12,191 nucleotides of DNA, taken from assembly GCA_027029065.1 (NCBI GenBank), contig JALVGO010000111.1, positions 1-12,191 on the forward strand. The letters run 5' to 3'. Positions 1 to 6,971 of this stretch are shown here, one piece after another. The notes beneath the pieces are model-generated. The model had not been told where the DNA came from and did no database searches. It saw only the letters and a program-made list of their open reading frames with translations. Source of the DNA: Sulfurovum sp. Its GTDB lineage: Bacteria; Campylobacterota; Campylobacteria; Campylobacterales; Sulfurovaceae. Both the position numbers and the translations under genes were made by a program. Position 1 is the stretch's first letter; every line of letters starts with the position of its first letter.

Positions 1-91
1 TGAATTACCTACGGGTAGTCCTGCAGATTTTTTCACGTACATATCGCCTCGTCTCGCTCTCTCAAAAATTCAGCTTATTCGTTGGGGGAGT

Positions 92-122
92 AATAAAAAT
101 TAAAAGTTAAAAATTAAAAAAT
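92..122. repeat. AT-rich repeat, copy 1
   Basis: The core at 99-119 (ATTAAAAGTTAAAAATTAAAA) matches, with one difference in 21 bases by eye, the reverse complement of 3624-3644 upstream of bcp. Both copies are intergenic. It is low in complexity, so part of the similarity could be chance or base composition. Confidence 0.4.
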
Positions 123-140
123 ATAGAAAATTTCTGATTT

Positions 141-200
141 GCTGTAGGTTTAAGGGTTGCGCCGAAGAAGCATACGCTAAAGCGCGCCCCTTGAAAATGC
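141..200. repeat. Hairpin repeat unit A
   Basis: Seen directly: AAGGG (152-156) pairs with CCCTT (188-192) and GCGC (159-162) pairs with GCGC (182-185), giving a stem with a small internal loop. The sequence matches unit B in the same orientation: both contain GTAGGTTT, then a GGTTG/TTGCGC block, then an AGC-(A/T)-TAC-(G/T)-CTAAAG block. The two copies have diverged in their arms while keeping the ability to fold. Probably a dispersed intergenic palindromic repeat; function unknown. Confidence 0.55.
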
Positions 201-231
201 AGTGAAGCAGGAATTTATAAACCTTTTAGTT

Positions 232-302
232 TGTCGTAGGTTTGGAGGTTGTTGCGCAGGAGCTTACTCTAAAGTAAGTGACTAAGCAAACTCCTCCAAA
301 GA
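232..302. repeat. Hairpin repeat unit B
   Basis: Seen directly: TTTGGAGG (241-248) pairs perfectly with CCTCCAAA (293-300), TTG follows against CAA, and an inner stem CTTACT (263-268) / AGTAAG (273-278) closes a CTAA loop. It shares a core with unit A in direct orientation. On the minus strand the structure begins about 21 nt after the tsf stop codon, so in the transcript it could protect or end the rpsB-tsf mRNA. No T-run follows it, which argues against a normal Rho-independent terminator. Confidence 0.6.
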
Positions 303-321
303 TGCGGCAAAATAAAAGTGT

Positions 322-1374
322 TTATGCCATTTGTTTGGCTACTTCGGCTGCGAAGTCTTCCTCTTCCACTTCGATTCCCTCACCCACTTCAAGACGTGTA
401 AATGTAGTGATCTTCGCTTTTCCGCCAGACTTTTCTTCGAAATACTCAGCAACTGTTTTGCTGTCATCCATAACGAATTTCTGGTCAAGCAGACACTGCT
501 CCTGGTCGAGTGTTGTGTTGTCAGAGATAAATCTCTCAAGTTTACCAGGAAGGATTTTGTCCCAGATCTTTTCAGGTTTGCCTTCTGATTTGAGCTCCTC
601 TTTGATCGCCTCTTCTGCCTCTGCGAGTACTTCGTCTGTCAGCTGTGCTCTGGAGATATACTGAGGAATGTTTTTCAGAGGCTTGCCAAGTCTCTCAAGC
701 TCTTCATTCTCTTTTTTGATCGCTTCGATTCTACCTTTTGTCTCTTCTTCAACATACTGTGCATCGAAATCTTTGTAAGAGAGTGTTTTAGGTGCCATTG
801 CGGCTGCGTGCATTGCGATCTCTCTGAGTACCGGTGTCATCTTTTCACAAGTCTCTGCATCATCACACTCTGCTGCGATGATAACACCGTTTTGTCCGTT
901 AGAGTGTACATAACCGCTTACGGCAGTTTTGTCATCACCTTTGATGAGTGCTGCACGTCTTACAACAAGGTTTTCACCGATGATAGCGATGTTCTGTGCG
1001 AGGAATTCGCTAAACGGCTGTCCGTTGATCTCTGAAGTGTTGATCGCTTCTGCATCTTCAAGATCGTTTGCAAATGCATGCTCGATCACTTCGTTCATCA
1101 GGTTTTTGAATTTTTCGTTTTGTGCAACGAAGTCAGTCTGGGAGTTGATCTCTACGATCACCGCTTTTGGTCCTTCGACTTTGACACCGATAGCACCTTC
1201 AGCAGCTGTTTTGCTCGCTTTTTTCGCAGCCGCACCGATACCCTGGTCTCTGAGCCACTCGACCGCTTTGTCCATGTCACCGTCAGCAGCAGTGAGGGCT
1301 TTTTTACAGTCCATCATTCCCGCATCGGTCATTTCACGAAGTTTTTTGATATCTTTTGGTCCAAAGTTTGCCAT
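322..1374 (-). CDS. tsf: Elongation factor Ts
   Basis: EF-Ts is the cytosolic guanine nucleotide exchange factor that recycles EF-Tu-GDP to EF-Tu-GTP during translation elongation. The 350-residue product starts with the typical UBA-like N-terminal domain (DIKKLREMTDAGMMDCKKAL, residues 8-27). It carries the EF-Tu-contacting motif SQTDFVAQN (T80, D81, F82), close to the canonical TDFVARN. It is longer than the E. coli protein (about 283 residues), as expected for Campylobacterota, with additional charged sequence in the C-terminal half. The ATG lies 2 nt after the rpsB stop, and GGAGG in the last rpsB codons, 7 nt upstream, serves as its ribosome binding site, so it is cotranscribed and probably coupled with rpsB. 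Confidence 0.98.
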   Translation of the reverse strand: MANFGPKDIKKLREMTDAGMMDCKKALTAADGDMDKAVEWLRDQGIGAAAKKASKTAAEGAIGVKVEGPKAVIVEINSQTDFVAQNEKFKNLMNEVIEHAFANDLEDAEAINTSEINGQPFSEFLAQNIAIIGENLVVRRAALIKGDDKTAVSGYVHSNGQNGVIIAAECDDAETCEKMTPVLREIAMHAAAMAPKTLSYKDFDAQYVEEETKGRIEAIKKENEELERLGKPLKNIPQYISRAQLTDEVLAEAEEAIKEELKSEGKPEKIWDKILPGKLERFISDNTTLDQEQCLLDQKFVMDDSKTVAEYFEEKSGGKAKITTFTRLEVGEGIEVEEEDFAAEVAKQMA

Positions 1375-1376
1375 AA

Positions 1377-2375
1377 TTACGCCTCCGCCAGTTCTTTTGC
1401 GTGTGCTACAGTCTCTTTAAAGTCACCTTTAAAGCTGTATTTCTCTTCCATTACCTGAATCTGCTCATCAGTCATGCTTGCAACATCAGCGAATGTATAG
1501 AACCCTTCGCTGTTGAGTTTTTCTGCATAGACTTTGCCCACACCTTTGAGTTTTGTCAGGTCATCACCTTTTTTCTCTTCTGCCGGTGCCGCTTCCGCTT
1601 CAGGTACTGCTGCCGCTTCTTCTTTGGCTTCAGTAACAACCTCTTCAACTTCTGCAGATGTCGGTGCCTCTTCTACCTCTTCACCGTTTGCTTCAGCATA
1701 TGCCGCTTTCCCTTCGATGATTGCATCTGCAATCTCTTTACAGAAAAGGTTGATAGAGCGGATCGCATCGTCGTTACCCGGGATTGGATAGTCGATAACA
1801 TCAGGGTCACAGTTTGTATCGAGTGGTGCAACCACTTTCATACCGAGTCTTCTTGCCTCTTTTACTGCAATGTTCTCTTTTACTGCATCGATAACGAAAA
1901 GCATATCAGGCAGTTTTTTCATGTGTCTGAAACCTTCGAGGTAAGAGTTGAGTTTCTCTTTCTTTCTCTTGAGCATCAACGCTTCTTTTTTTGTCAGAAG
2001 GTCGATCTGTCCGTTCTCTTCCATCTGCTCGATGATTTCAAGTTTTCTGATAGATTTTTTCATGGTCGGGTAGTTTGTCAGCATACCGCCGAGCCATCTT
2101 GTCGCAACGTAAGGCATACCACATCTCTCTGCATGCTCTTTGACTGCCTGACGTGCCTGTTTTTTGGTTCCGACAAACAGTACTGTCTGCCCTTCAGCTG
2201 CTGCGTCTCTAACAACATTGTATGTATATTTGAAGTATCTGAGTGTTTTTTGAAGATCGATGATATAGATGTTCTTTCTTGCACCAAAAATGAATTTCTT
2301 CATTTTTGGATTCCATCTTCTTGTCTGGTGTCCGAAGTGAACGCCGCACTCCAGTAGGTCTTTCATTGTTACCAT
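1377..2375 (-). CDS. rpsB: 30S ribosomal protein S2 with C-terminal HhH extension
   Basis: S2 (uS2) binds the 30S subunit near the head-body junction and is needed for S1 recruitment. Residues 1 to about 225 are a normal S2 core: [22 protein letters not shown] near the start, [12 protein letters not shown], then [13 protein letters not shown] around residue 92 and [13 protein letters not shown] at 155-167. The protein is 332 residues, against about 241 in E. coli. The extra part is an acidic Ala/Glu linker (about 226-270) and a compact domain with [19 protein letters not shown] (273-291), a helix-hairpin-helix pattern. ATG at 2375 has AAGGAG eight bases upstream. First gene of the rpsB-tsf operon. 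Confidence 0.97.
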   Translation of the reverse strand: MVTMKDLLECGVHFGHQTRRWNPKMKKFIFGARKNIYIIDLQKTLRYFKYTYNVVRDAAAEGQTVLFVGTKKQARQAVKEHAERCGMPYVATRWLGGMLTNYPTMKKSIRKLEIIEQMEENGQIDLLTKKEALMLKRKKEKLNSYLEGFRHMKKLPDMLFVIDAVKENIAVKEARRLGMKVVAPLDTNCDPDVIDYPIPGNDDAIRSINLFCKEIADAIIEGKAAYAEANGEEVEEAPTSAEVEEVVTEAKEEAAAVPEAEAAPAEEKKGDDLTKLKGVGKVYAEKLNSEGFYTFADVASMTDEQIQVMEEKYSFKGDFKETVAHAKELAEA

Positions 2376-2519
2376 AATTTTCTCCTTGGTATAGTCATAT
2401 ATTCAATTAGAAGCACCATTGCTTCACAGTGGTTTGAGCCCTCTGTAGTCCTTAACGCACAATGCGCAACCGTTCAAGGAATAACTACATGTGTATTTTC
2501 CAACCCGTACAGAATTGGG
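2376..2519 (-). promoter_or_regulatory. Structured 5' leader of rpsB-tsf
   Basis: The predicted mRNA leader is about 145 nt and contains no gene. Its main fold, in plus coordinates, pairs 2445-2457 (GTAGTCCTTAACG) with 2471-2488: ACTAC, AAGG and CGTT blocks give 13 base pairs interrupted by a four-base and a one-base bulge. A second hairpin, GAAGCA / TGCTTC with a four-base loop, lies at 2410-2425. An alternative CCA-TG / CA-TGG pairing around 2417-2433 would compete with it. S2 represses its own rpsB-tsf mRNA through a leader structure in gammaproteobacteria. That this leader does the same is inference. Confidence 0.5.
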
Positions 2520-2525
2520 AACGCG

Positions 2526-2531
2526 ATTATA
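2526..2531 (-). promoter_or_regulatory. -10 box of the rpsB-tsf promoter
   Basis: On the minus strand the sequence reads GGTATAATCGCG, a perfect TATAAT. There is no good TTGACA at the expected distance, only AT-rich sequence, which is common for sigma-70 promoters in Campylobacterota. The start would be near 2519. Confidence 0.6.
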
Positions 2532-2568
2532 CCGAAATGTTTTTTAAGATTATTTGAAACAGGAAGAA

Positions 2569-2808
2569 CTATTTGTAGACATCTCCCCTACTGTCAACTT
2601 TGAGGATGCGAATGTACTCCTCTTCCATATGAAAGAGAACCCTGTATTTGGAGACACGCAACCTGTATATTGGCGGGATATCATTTCCCGAAAGCCTTTT
2701 GACATCACCCTCGGGCAGATTCTGTATAGCCTTGTAGAGTTTTTCCTGAAGCTTTCTGTCGTATTTTGCAAACTTTTTCTCGAATGTTTTCGAATAAGAA
2801 AATGTCAT
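2569..2808 (-). CDS. RelE/ParE-family toxin
   Basis: A 79-residue basic protein of the RelE/ParE toxin superfamily; members are either ribosome-dependent mRNA interferases or gyrase poisons. Visible family features are the N-terminal helices (SKTFEKKFAKYDRKLQEKLYKAI), the P-x-YRLRVSKYRVLF strand region (residues 46-59) and the final VDSRGDVYK. The toxin type cannot be decided from the sequence: RelE-type catalytic residues are not clear beyond the conserved arginines. Its ATG overlaps the antitoxin stop (ATGA), so the two are translationally coupled. It ends 50 bp before the rpsB -10 box region. The frame is intact, so it is probably functional. Confidence 0.85.
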   Translation of the reverse strand: MTFSYSKTFEKKFAKYDRKLQEKLYKAIQNLPEGDVKRLSGNDIPPIYRLRVSKYRVLFHMEEEYIRILKVDSRGDVYK

Positions 2809-3053
2809 AGTCCAAACTTTTTCCTAAACGCTTCATCAGAACTAAAAGTATCGTTGGCAAGAATCTCCCGAACTGCTGCTTCGTCGTCGGCTTCAAGTAG
2901 AAGCTCGGACTGCGCTTTGCGTCTGCTGTCACTGTTAAGATACGCCTGCAGACTCTCCCGAACAAGCTGGGAGATCGATTTCTTTTCAATAAAACTCACC
3001 GCTCTTGCTTGCTCGTAGAGTGACTCATCTATGGTCAGATTCAACCGATGCAT
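2805..3053 (-). CDS. Ribbon-helix-helix antitoxin
   Basis: An 82-residue protein that probably neutralises the toxin encoded directly after it and represses the shared promoter. The N-terminus (HRLNLTIDESLYEQARAVSFIEKKSISQLVRESLQAYL) fits a ribbon-helix-helix DNA-binding fold: a short beta strand LNLTID, then helix, turn and helix. The acidic C-terminus (ELLLEADDEAAVREILANDTF...) would wrap the toxin. A GTG start at 3059 would add two residues but overlaps the GGAG. The ATG at 3053 has AAAGGAG five bases upstream and is preferred. Confidence 0.82.
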   Translation of the reverse strand: MHRLNLTIDESLYEQARAVSFIEKKSISQLVRESLQAYLNSDSRRKAQSELLLEADDEAAVREILANDTFSSDEAFRKKFGL

Positions 3054-3074
3054 AAACACTCCTTTGTGTAGTGA

Positions 3075-3095
3075 TGTATTGGTGTATTATACCAT
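3075..3095 (-). promoter_or_regulatory. Promoter and probable operator of the toxin-antitoxin genes
   Basis: A perfect TATAAT on the minus strand (3086-3091) sits inside an imperfect palindrome, TGGTGTATTATACCA (3080-3094), with TGGT/ACCA ends. TGTA recurs at short intervals just downstream. An operator overlapping the -10 box suits autorepression by an RHH antitoxin. Binding itself is inferred. Confidence 0.5.
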
Positions 3096-3130
3096 AAAAG
3101 CGTTACCATCTCTCCGGAACAGACACTATT

Positions 3131-3601
3131 TTATGCATTCTGAAGCTCGGCAAGTTTCTCTTTAACCGCCTCAACATGCCCTTTGACACGCACATTTTCC
3201 CATTTGGCAGCAACCTTGCCCTCAGGGTCAATGATGAAGGTGGAGCGTACCACGCCCATATATTCGCGTCCGTAGTTCTTTTTAAGCTGCCAAACCCCGA
3301 ACAGCTGGCACACCTCTTTCTCCTCATCGGCAAGCAGTGTGATCTTCAGATCTTTCTTCTCGATGAAGTTGCGGTGCTTCTTGGGAGAGTCCGGGCTTAC
3401 ACCGAGTATAGTGGCATTCAACCCTTCAAAATCGGGCAGTGCCGCTGTAAAGTCACACGCTTCGGTCGTACACCCCGGGGTATTGTCTTTAGGGTAAAAA
3501 TAAAGCACGATCCACCGTCCCTTGATATCTCTCAGACAGATCTCCTCCTCATCCTGATTTGGCAGACAAAAATCTGGTACCACATCACCAACATTCAACA
3601 T
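3131..3601 (-). CDS. bcp: Thioredoxin-dependent thiol peroxidase (Bcp/PrxQ)
   Basis: A cytosolic peroxiredoxin of the Bcp/PrxQ group that reduces H2O2 and organic hydroperoxides with electrons from thioredoxin. The signature YPKDNTPGCTTEACDF is intact: C44 is the peroxidatic cysteine, in the T-x-x-C motif, and C49 is the resolving cysteine five residues later, the atypical 2-Cys arrangement. The later GVVRSTFIIDPEGKVAAKWENVRVKGHVE segment is also typical. Its 156 residues are the usual family length. ATG at 3601 has AAAAGGAG five bases upstream. It is divergent from the small gene at 3665. Confidence 0.96.
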   Translation of the reverse strand: MLNVGDVVPDFCLPNQDEEEICLRDIKGRWIVLYFYPKDNTPGCTTEACDFTAALPDFEGLNATILGVSPDSPKKHRNFIEKKDLKITLLADEEKEVCQLFGVWQLKKNYGREYMGVVRSTFIIDPEGKVAAKWENVRVKGHVEAVKEKLAELQNA

Positions 3602-3620
3602 AAAAACTCCTTTTTGTTTT

Positions 3621-3649
3621 ACTTTTTAATTTTTACCTTTTAATTTATT
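3621..3649. repeat. AT-rich repeat, copy 2
   Basis: The reverse complement of 3624-3644 matches 99-119 with one difference in 21 bases by eye. It sits between the divergent bcp and the small plus-strand gene, where it may also act as an AT-rich promoter region. Confidence 0.4.
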
Positions 3650-3664
3650 CGGTAGTATATCAAA

Positions 3665-3880
3665 ATGAATGAAAAAAATGTACCCGACAAAGCACAACTT
3701 CTCGAAGAGATCGAAAAACTGATCGCCTACGGCAGAGAGGAGCCGACCATCAACCCCGACCTGCTTGCCTACCTAAGCCTTGATGATCTTACAGGCATCA
3801 AGCGTAAACTCCTTGAGCGTGTCGGCACACTCTCAGATGAAGACAAAGCATGGCTGGAGCAGTTTAAAAAATATGATTAG
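3665..3880 (+). CDS. Small hypothetical protein, 71 residues
   Basis: Not recognised. It is the only gene on the plus strand. The product is charged and appears wholly helical, with no membrane segment or signal peptide: DKAQLLEEIEKLIAYG, then a proline break (EEPTINPDLLAYLSLDDLTGIKRKLLERV) and a final helix (SDEDKAWLEQFKKYD). Repeated Leu/Ile spacing with many Lys and Glu suggests a helical-bundle or protein-binding domain. The ribosome binding site is weak. Its stop overlaps the stop of the convergent siroheme reductase gene by 4 bp. Codon use is like its neighbours and the frame is open throughout, which supports a real gene. Confidence 0.7.
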   Translation: MNEKNVPDKAQLLEEIEKLIAYGREEPTINPDLLAYLSLDDLTGIKRKLLERVGTLSDEDKAWLEQFKKYD

Positions 3881-5511
3881 TCATCCCAAAGCGCATGCAT
3901 CATCGCTTTGATTGCAGGCATATAACTATCATCTTCTGATGCAACCGTTGCAAATCCTGGGGTTGCTTTCAGCCTGGCATAGAGCGTCGTTTCATCACTC
4001 CGTTCCAATGTTGGCGGTGTGTCAAGGTAGCACTGGGCAAGCAGCCACAGTAGAACAAAATCACTGCTGAGTCCATTGAGCCATCTGCTGCAAAAGATTT
4101 CAAAGTCCACCTCACCACTCTGTTCATATACATCAATGATCACATCGATCACCCTGTGAAGATGCACAAGCGGTACAGAGGGGAAGATAAGCCGTGCAGG
4201 CATGCTGCCATCGGTGTACTGACCGCCAAGAAAGATACGGGCAGCCTTTTGGGTAGTACCGTAGGCGTTGGTGCGCAGCCCCACGATCCCGATATCACAG
4301 TGGTGGTGTCTGCCGCAGCCTTTGAGACAGCCGCTGAACCCTACCTCTATCTGGTGTTTTGCAATGCGTTCAAGCGGCAGATATGCTGTGTCGTCCTTGA
4401 TATCCCACAGTGAAAGCGCACAATATCGGCTGCCTGCACAGGCAGTCACCTGTGCCGTCGCAGGTACCGCAGCAAAAGGATTCTTTTCGCTTTTAAGCCC
4501 GACAAGATAGAGGTTCTGGTCTATCCCAAGACGCACTTCAAGCCCCTCCCTTTTGGCAAATGCAGCAACCAAAGCCAGCATCTGCGCATCCATGCTCCCG
4601 TAACGGCTTGGTACACAGCAGGCATAGCCGCCCTCTTTTAGCGGTATCACAGACGAAAAAGGCGCTTTGTCCGTTACTGTCTCTCCGGCAGAAGCCACTG
4701 CACATTGGCAGCGCTGAATGATCTTGCTGCGCACCGCATCCATCCCCACCTCTTCAATAAGATGGTAGAGTCTGGTACGTGCACGGCTTTGCCGCAGTCC
4801 GTCATGCCGGTACACTTCCGCTACCGCCAGAAACATCTTCGGCACATCTTCCGGGAGCACAAAAAGGTCTGTCGGCTGTGCTGTATGGGAGTTTTTACCG
4901 CCAAGATAGAGGTTAAACCCCCATTCTCCCTCTTTGTGTGCAAGGGCGAAGTAGAGATCGTTACCGTAAAAGTGGGTATGGGTTGCGGCTGTGGCACAGA
5001 TGGCTGTATTGAACTTGCGTGGCAGCATCCCCATCCATTCAGGATTGTCAATCACCATCTGCTGCATCTTGACAATCAGCCCATAGACCTCCATGCGGCT
5101 GCTTTGGGCTACCCCATCCAGCGGATCGGTCACAATGGCCCGGAAGTTGTCTGTCAAAACCTGAAGGGTGCCTACGCCTGCCTCGTTAAGATTTTTCCAG
5201 ACAGAAAGCACATTGTCTGCCGTAAGCCCATGCAGTTCCATTTGGGCACGTGCGGTCATGATGACCCTGGCACCATACTCTGCTGCTGTTTTGGCAATGT
5301 ACTCCAGTCTGTCAACCGATATCCTGCCGCCATCGATGCGAAGGCGGAGCATAAAATGCTCCGGACGCAGTTTGCTGTTATAGATACCGTAGTTTTTCAG
5401 ATAAAAACGGTCTGCTTCACTTAGATGTTCAAAATCAAGCTCTGCAAGTCTGTTTTGAAAATCATACGGACGGCATGTCTGTTTGAGCCGTTCTATCTTG
5501 TTAAGATTCAT
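3877..5511 (-). CDS. Siroheme [4Fe-4S] sulfite/nitrite reductase
   Basis: A cytosolic enzyme for six-electron reduction of sulfite to sulfide or nitrite to ammonium, probably with ferredoxin as donor. The 544 residues fit the two-repeat family. The cluster and siroheme ligands are present: C358-x5-C364 (TACAGSRYC) and C395-x3-C399 (SGCLKGCG), with C399 expected to bridge cluster and siroheme. The substrate-site basic residues fit R88 in MTARAQMELHG, R165/K166 in LPRKF and K206 in YLGGKNS. The C-terminal 80 residues resemble no motif I know. Sulfite and nitrite enzymes cannot be separated by eye. The ATG overlaps the stop of the upstream protease gene by 4 bp. Confidence 0.88.
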   Translation of the reverse strand: MNLNKIERLKQTCRPYDFQNRLAELDFEHLSEADRFYLKNYGIYNSKLRPEHFMLRLRIDGGRISVDRLEYIAKTAAEYGARVIMTARAQMELHGLTADNVLSVWKNLNEAGVGTLQVLTDNFRAIVTDPLDGVAQSSRMEVYGLIVKMQQMVIDNPEWMGMLPRKFNTAICATAATHTHFYGNDLYFALAHKEGEWGFNLYLGGKNSHTAQPTDLFVLPEDVPKMFLAVAEVYRHDGLRQSRARTRLYHLIEEVGMDAVRSKIIQRCQCAVASAGETVTDKAPFSSVIPLKEGGYACCVPSRYGSMDAQMLALVAAFAKREGLEVRLGIDQNLYLVGLKSEKNPFAAVPATAQVTACAGSRYCALSLWDIKDDTAYLPLERIAKHQIEVGFSGCLKGCGRHHHCDIGIVGLRTNAYGTTQKAARIFLGGQYTDGSMPARLIFPSVPLVHLHRVIDVIIDVYEQSGEVDFEIFCSRWLNGLSSDFVLLWLLAQCYLDTPPTLERSDETTLYARLKATPGFATVASEDDSYMPAIKAMMHALWDD

Positions 5512-6971
5512 GGCTGCGTTATGTTATGCTCTCTCAAATCTTCGGATTTATCATACTCGACATTGTACCGCTTCAGGATCTCTTTTTGTTTCGCCATTGC
5601 CTCGTTGCGGTCAATGATCACTTTGACACCGTCATTGTCTTCGAGCAGATAATAAGGCGCTTTGTTCTCTTCCATAAGTTTAAAAAAAGCTTTGAAATTT
5701 TTGAACGGTTTTCCGTTGACTTTGTCGATCACCCACATGCCAAAGTTGTTGTCACCCCGGCTGATGTCTGATGCAAGTACTTTAAGCAGTACAACCACTT
5801 CCTCCTTCTCTTTCTCCTGCCATTTGCCTGCCAGACAGCTGAGTTTGAGACGGTTGCGTCCCGTAGATCTGATCAGGTTTCGTGTCAAAGGAGAAAATAC
5901 ATAACCGCCGTAGATAGCATAGGTCGGCATCTCATCATAGCGGGTAGTCTTGACCAGATACATGTCATCTCCAGTCTTGGTCAGCGGCACCTCCACCTGC
6001 ATCGGTTTGCGGTCACGGATAATATCGAGTTTGACCTTTTCACCCATCTGGTGCATATCGACATAGTAGTAGAAGTCGGTGTACTCATGCCGTCTGAACT
6101 CGACCGTACCGTCATTTTCGATCCTGTGCCCGTCTATGGCGGTAATGATGTCTCCTACTTTCAAAATCCCCTCCGATGGTGAGTGGTACACCACTTTGTC
6201 TACCAGTTTCCCGGTGATATTGTCATCCAAACCATAGTAACGCCGCATTGCCGGGTTTTCCAGTTTCTGTGTACCCAGTCCAAGGTCTGCAAATCCGTCA
6301 TAGTACCCGTCTTTCATATCGTCGATAAAGTGTTTGACCATACTCACAGGCACGAGATAGCCGATATTTTGTGACTTGCTGATCACCTGCATCACCACCC
6401 CTATGATCTTCCCTTCAGAGAGTGCGGGACCGCCGCTGTTACCGGGATTGACTGCCGCATCGACCTGAATGGCGAGGAAGCTCTCACCGCTGTGCACATA
6501 GGTGTTGTGCTCTATGCGTGACACCACCCCTATGGTGGCAGAGAGTGTACTCCCTCCCATCGGATAACCATAAACAACGATCTTCTGCTCTATCTTGGGA
6601 AGAGAGCCAAACACAAGCGGCTTTACCCCCTTGTAAAATGCTTTATCCTCAACTTTGAGCAGTGCAAGGTCTGCCTGATGGGAAACAGCATAGACTTTGG
6701 CAATGTAGCGCTTGCGCTCTCCGTAGCGCTGTACCTCCAAAAAGGCTTCATTGGCAACAACATGGGCATTGGTCAGGATGTACCCGCCCTCGATGATCGC
6801 ACCCGAACCGGTCGAACTCCGCATAGAGGAGCTCCAGGGAGAGAGGTAGTTTGGTATCTTTGCTACAGTGTATATCTTGACGATCGCCTGTTTGGTCATG
6901 TCGTCACTCTCTGCTTTTCCAAGCAGCAGCAGGGTAGTTGCAAGTATCATGTAGAGATATTTCACGATCAT
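5508..6971 (-). CDS. Secreted HtrA/Deg-like serine protease, two PDZ regions
   Basis: A probable periplasmic or envelope protease. Residues 1-21 look like a signal peptide (KYLYMILATTLLLLGKA before ESDD). The trypsin-like domain has the full triad: H70 (ILTNAHVV), D101 (ADLALLKV) and S179 (VNPGNSGGP). A PDZ domain follows at about 230-330, with SPSEGILKVGDIITAIDGHRI. A second, divergent PDZ-like region (about 350-450, IYGGYVFSPLTRN ... MWVIDKVNGKPFKNFKAF) gives the organisation of plant-type Deg proteases rather than DegP. The C-terminus is charged and helical. Its ATG overlaps the stop of the DUF523 gene (ATGA), and its own stop overlaps the reductase start. Confidence 0.92.
   Translation of the reverse strand: MIVKYLYMILATTLLLLGKAESDDMTKQAIVKIYTVAKIPNYLSPWSSSMRSSTGSGAIIEGGYILTNAHVVANEAFLEVQRYGERKRYIAKVYAVSHQADLALLKVEDKAFYKGVKPLVFGSLPKIEQKIVVYGYPMGGSTLSATIGVVSRIEHNTYVHSGESFLAIQVDAAVNPGNSGGPALSEGKIIGVVMQVISKSQNIGYLVPVSMVKHFIDDMKDGYYDGFADLGLGTQKLENPAMRRYYGLDDNITGKLVDKVVYHSPSEGILKVGDIITAIDGHRIENDGTVEFRRHEYTDFYYYVDMHQMGEKVKLDIIRDRKPMQVEVPLTKTGDDMYLVKTTRYDEMPTYAIYGGYVFSPLTRNLIRSTGRNRLKLSCLAGKWQEKEKEEVVVLLKVLASDISRGDNNFGMWVIDKVNGKPFKNFKAFFKLMEENKAPYYLLEDNDGVKVIIDRNEAMAKQKEILKRYNVEYDKSEDLREHNITQP

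Larger units (their letters stand above)
1..321. other. Gene-free stretch after tsf
   Basis: No convincing complete gene lies here. It holds two related hairpin repeats (about 141-200 and 232-302), an AT-rich repeat (about 92-122) and, at the left edge, a possible gene start on the minus strand (ATG at 42-40, with GAGG five bases upstream). That start opens only 14 codons (MYVKKSAGLPVGNS) before the window ends, and an in-frame stop lies nine codons upstream of the ATG, so it could be a real truncated gene or chance. The hairpins lie just past the tsf stop codon but are not followed by a T-run, so a classical intrinsic terminator is not evident. Confidence 0.6.

Noticed and set aside
1..42. 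Possible truncated gene on the minus strand starting MYVKKSAG
   Set aside because: Only 14 codons are visible, and a modest GAGG is the sole support, so it is not listed as a gene.
241..300. Rho-independent terminator of rpsB-tsf
   Set aside because: The stem is strong, but no T-run follows on the minus strand, so it is reported as a hairpin repeat instead.
1401..2357. A 318-codon open frame on the plus strand opposite rpsB
   Set aside because: It lies wholly antisense to rpsB and its product is very rich in Cys and Phe, as expected from reading a biased gene backwards; no family motif is seen.
4705..5424. A 239-codon open frame on the plus strand opposite the siroheme reductase
   Set aside because: Antisense shadow of a clearly conserved gene with intact cluster ligands; no recognisable domain.
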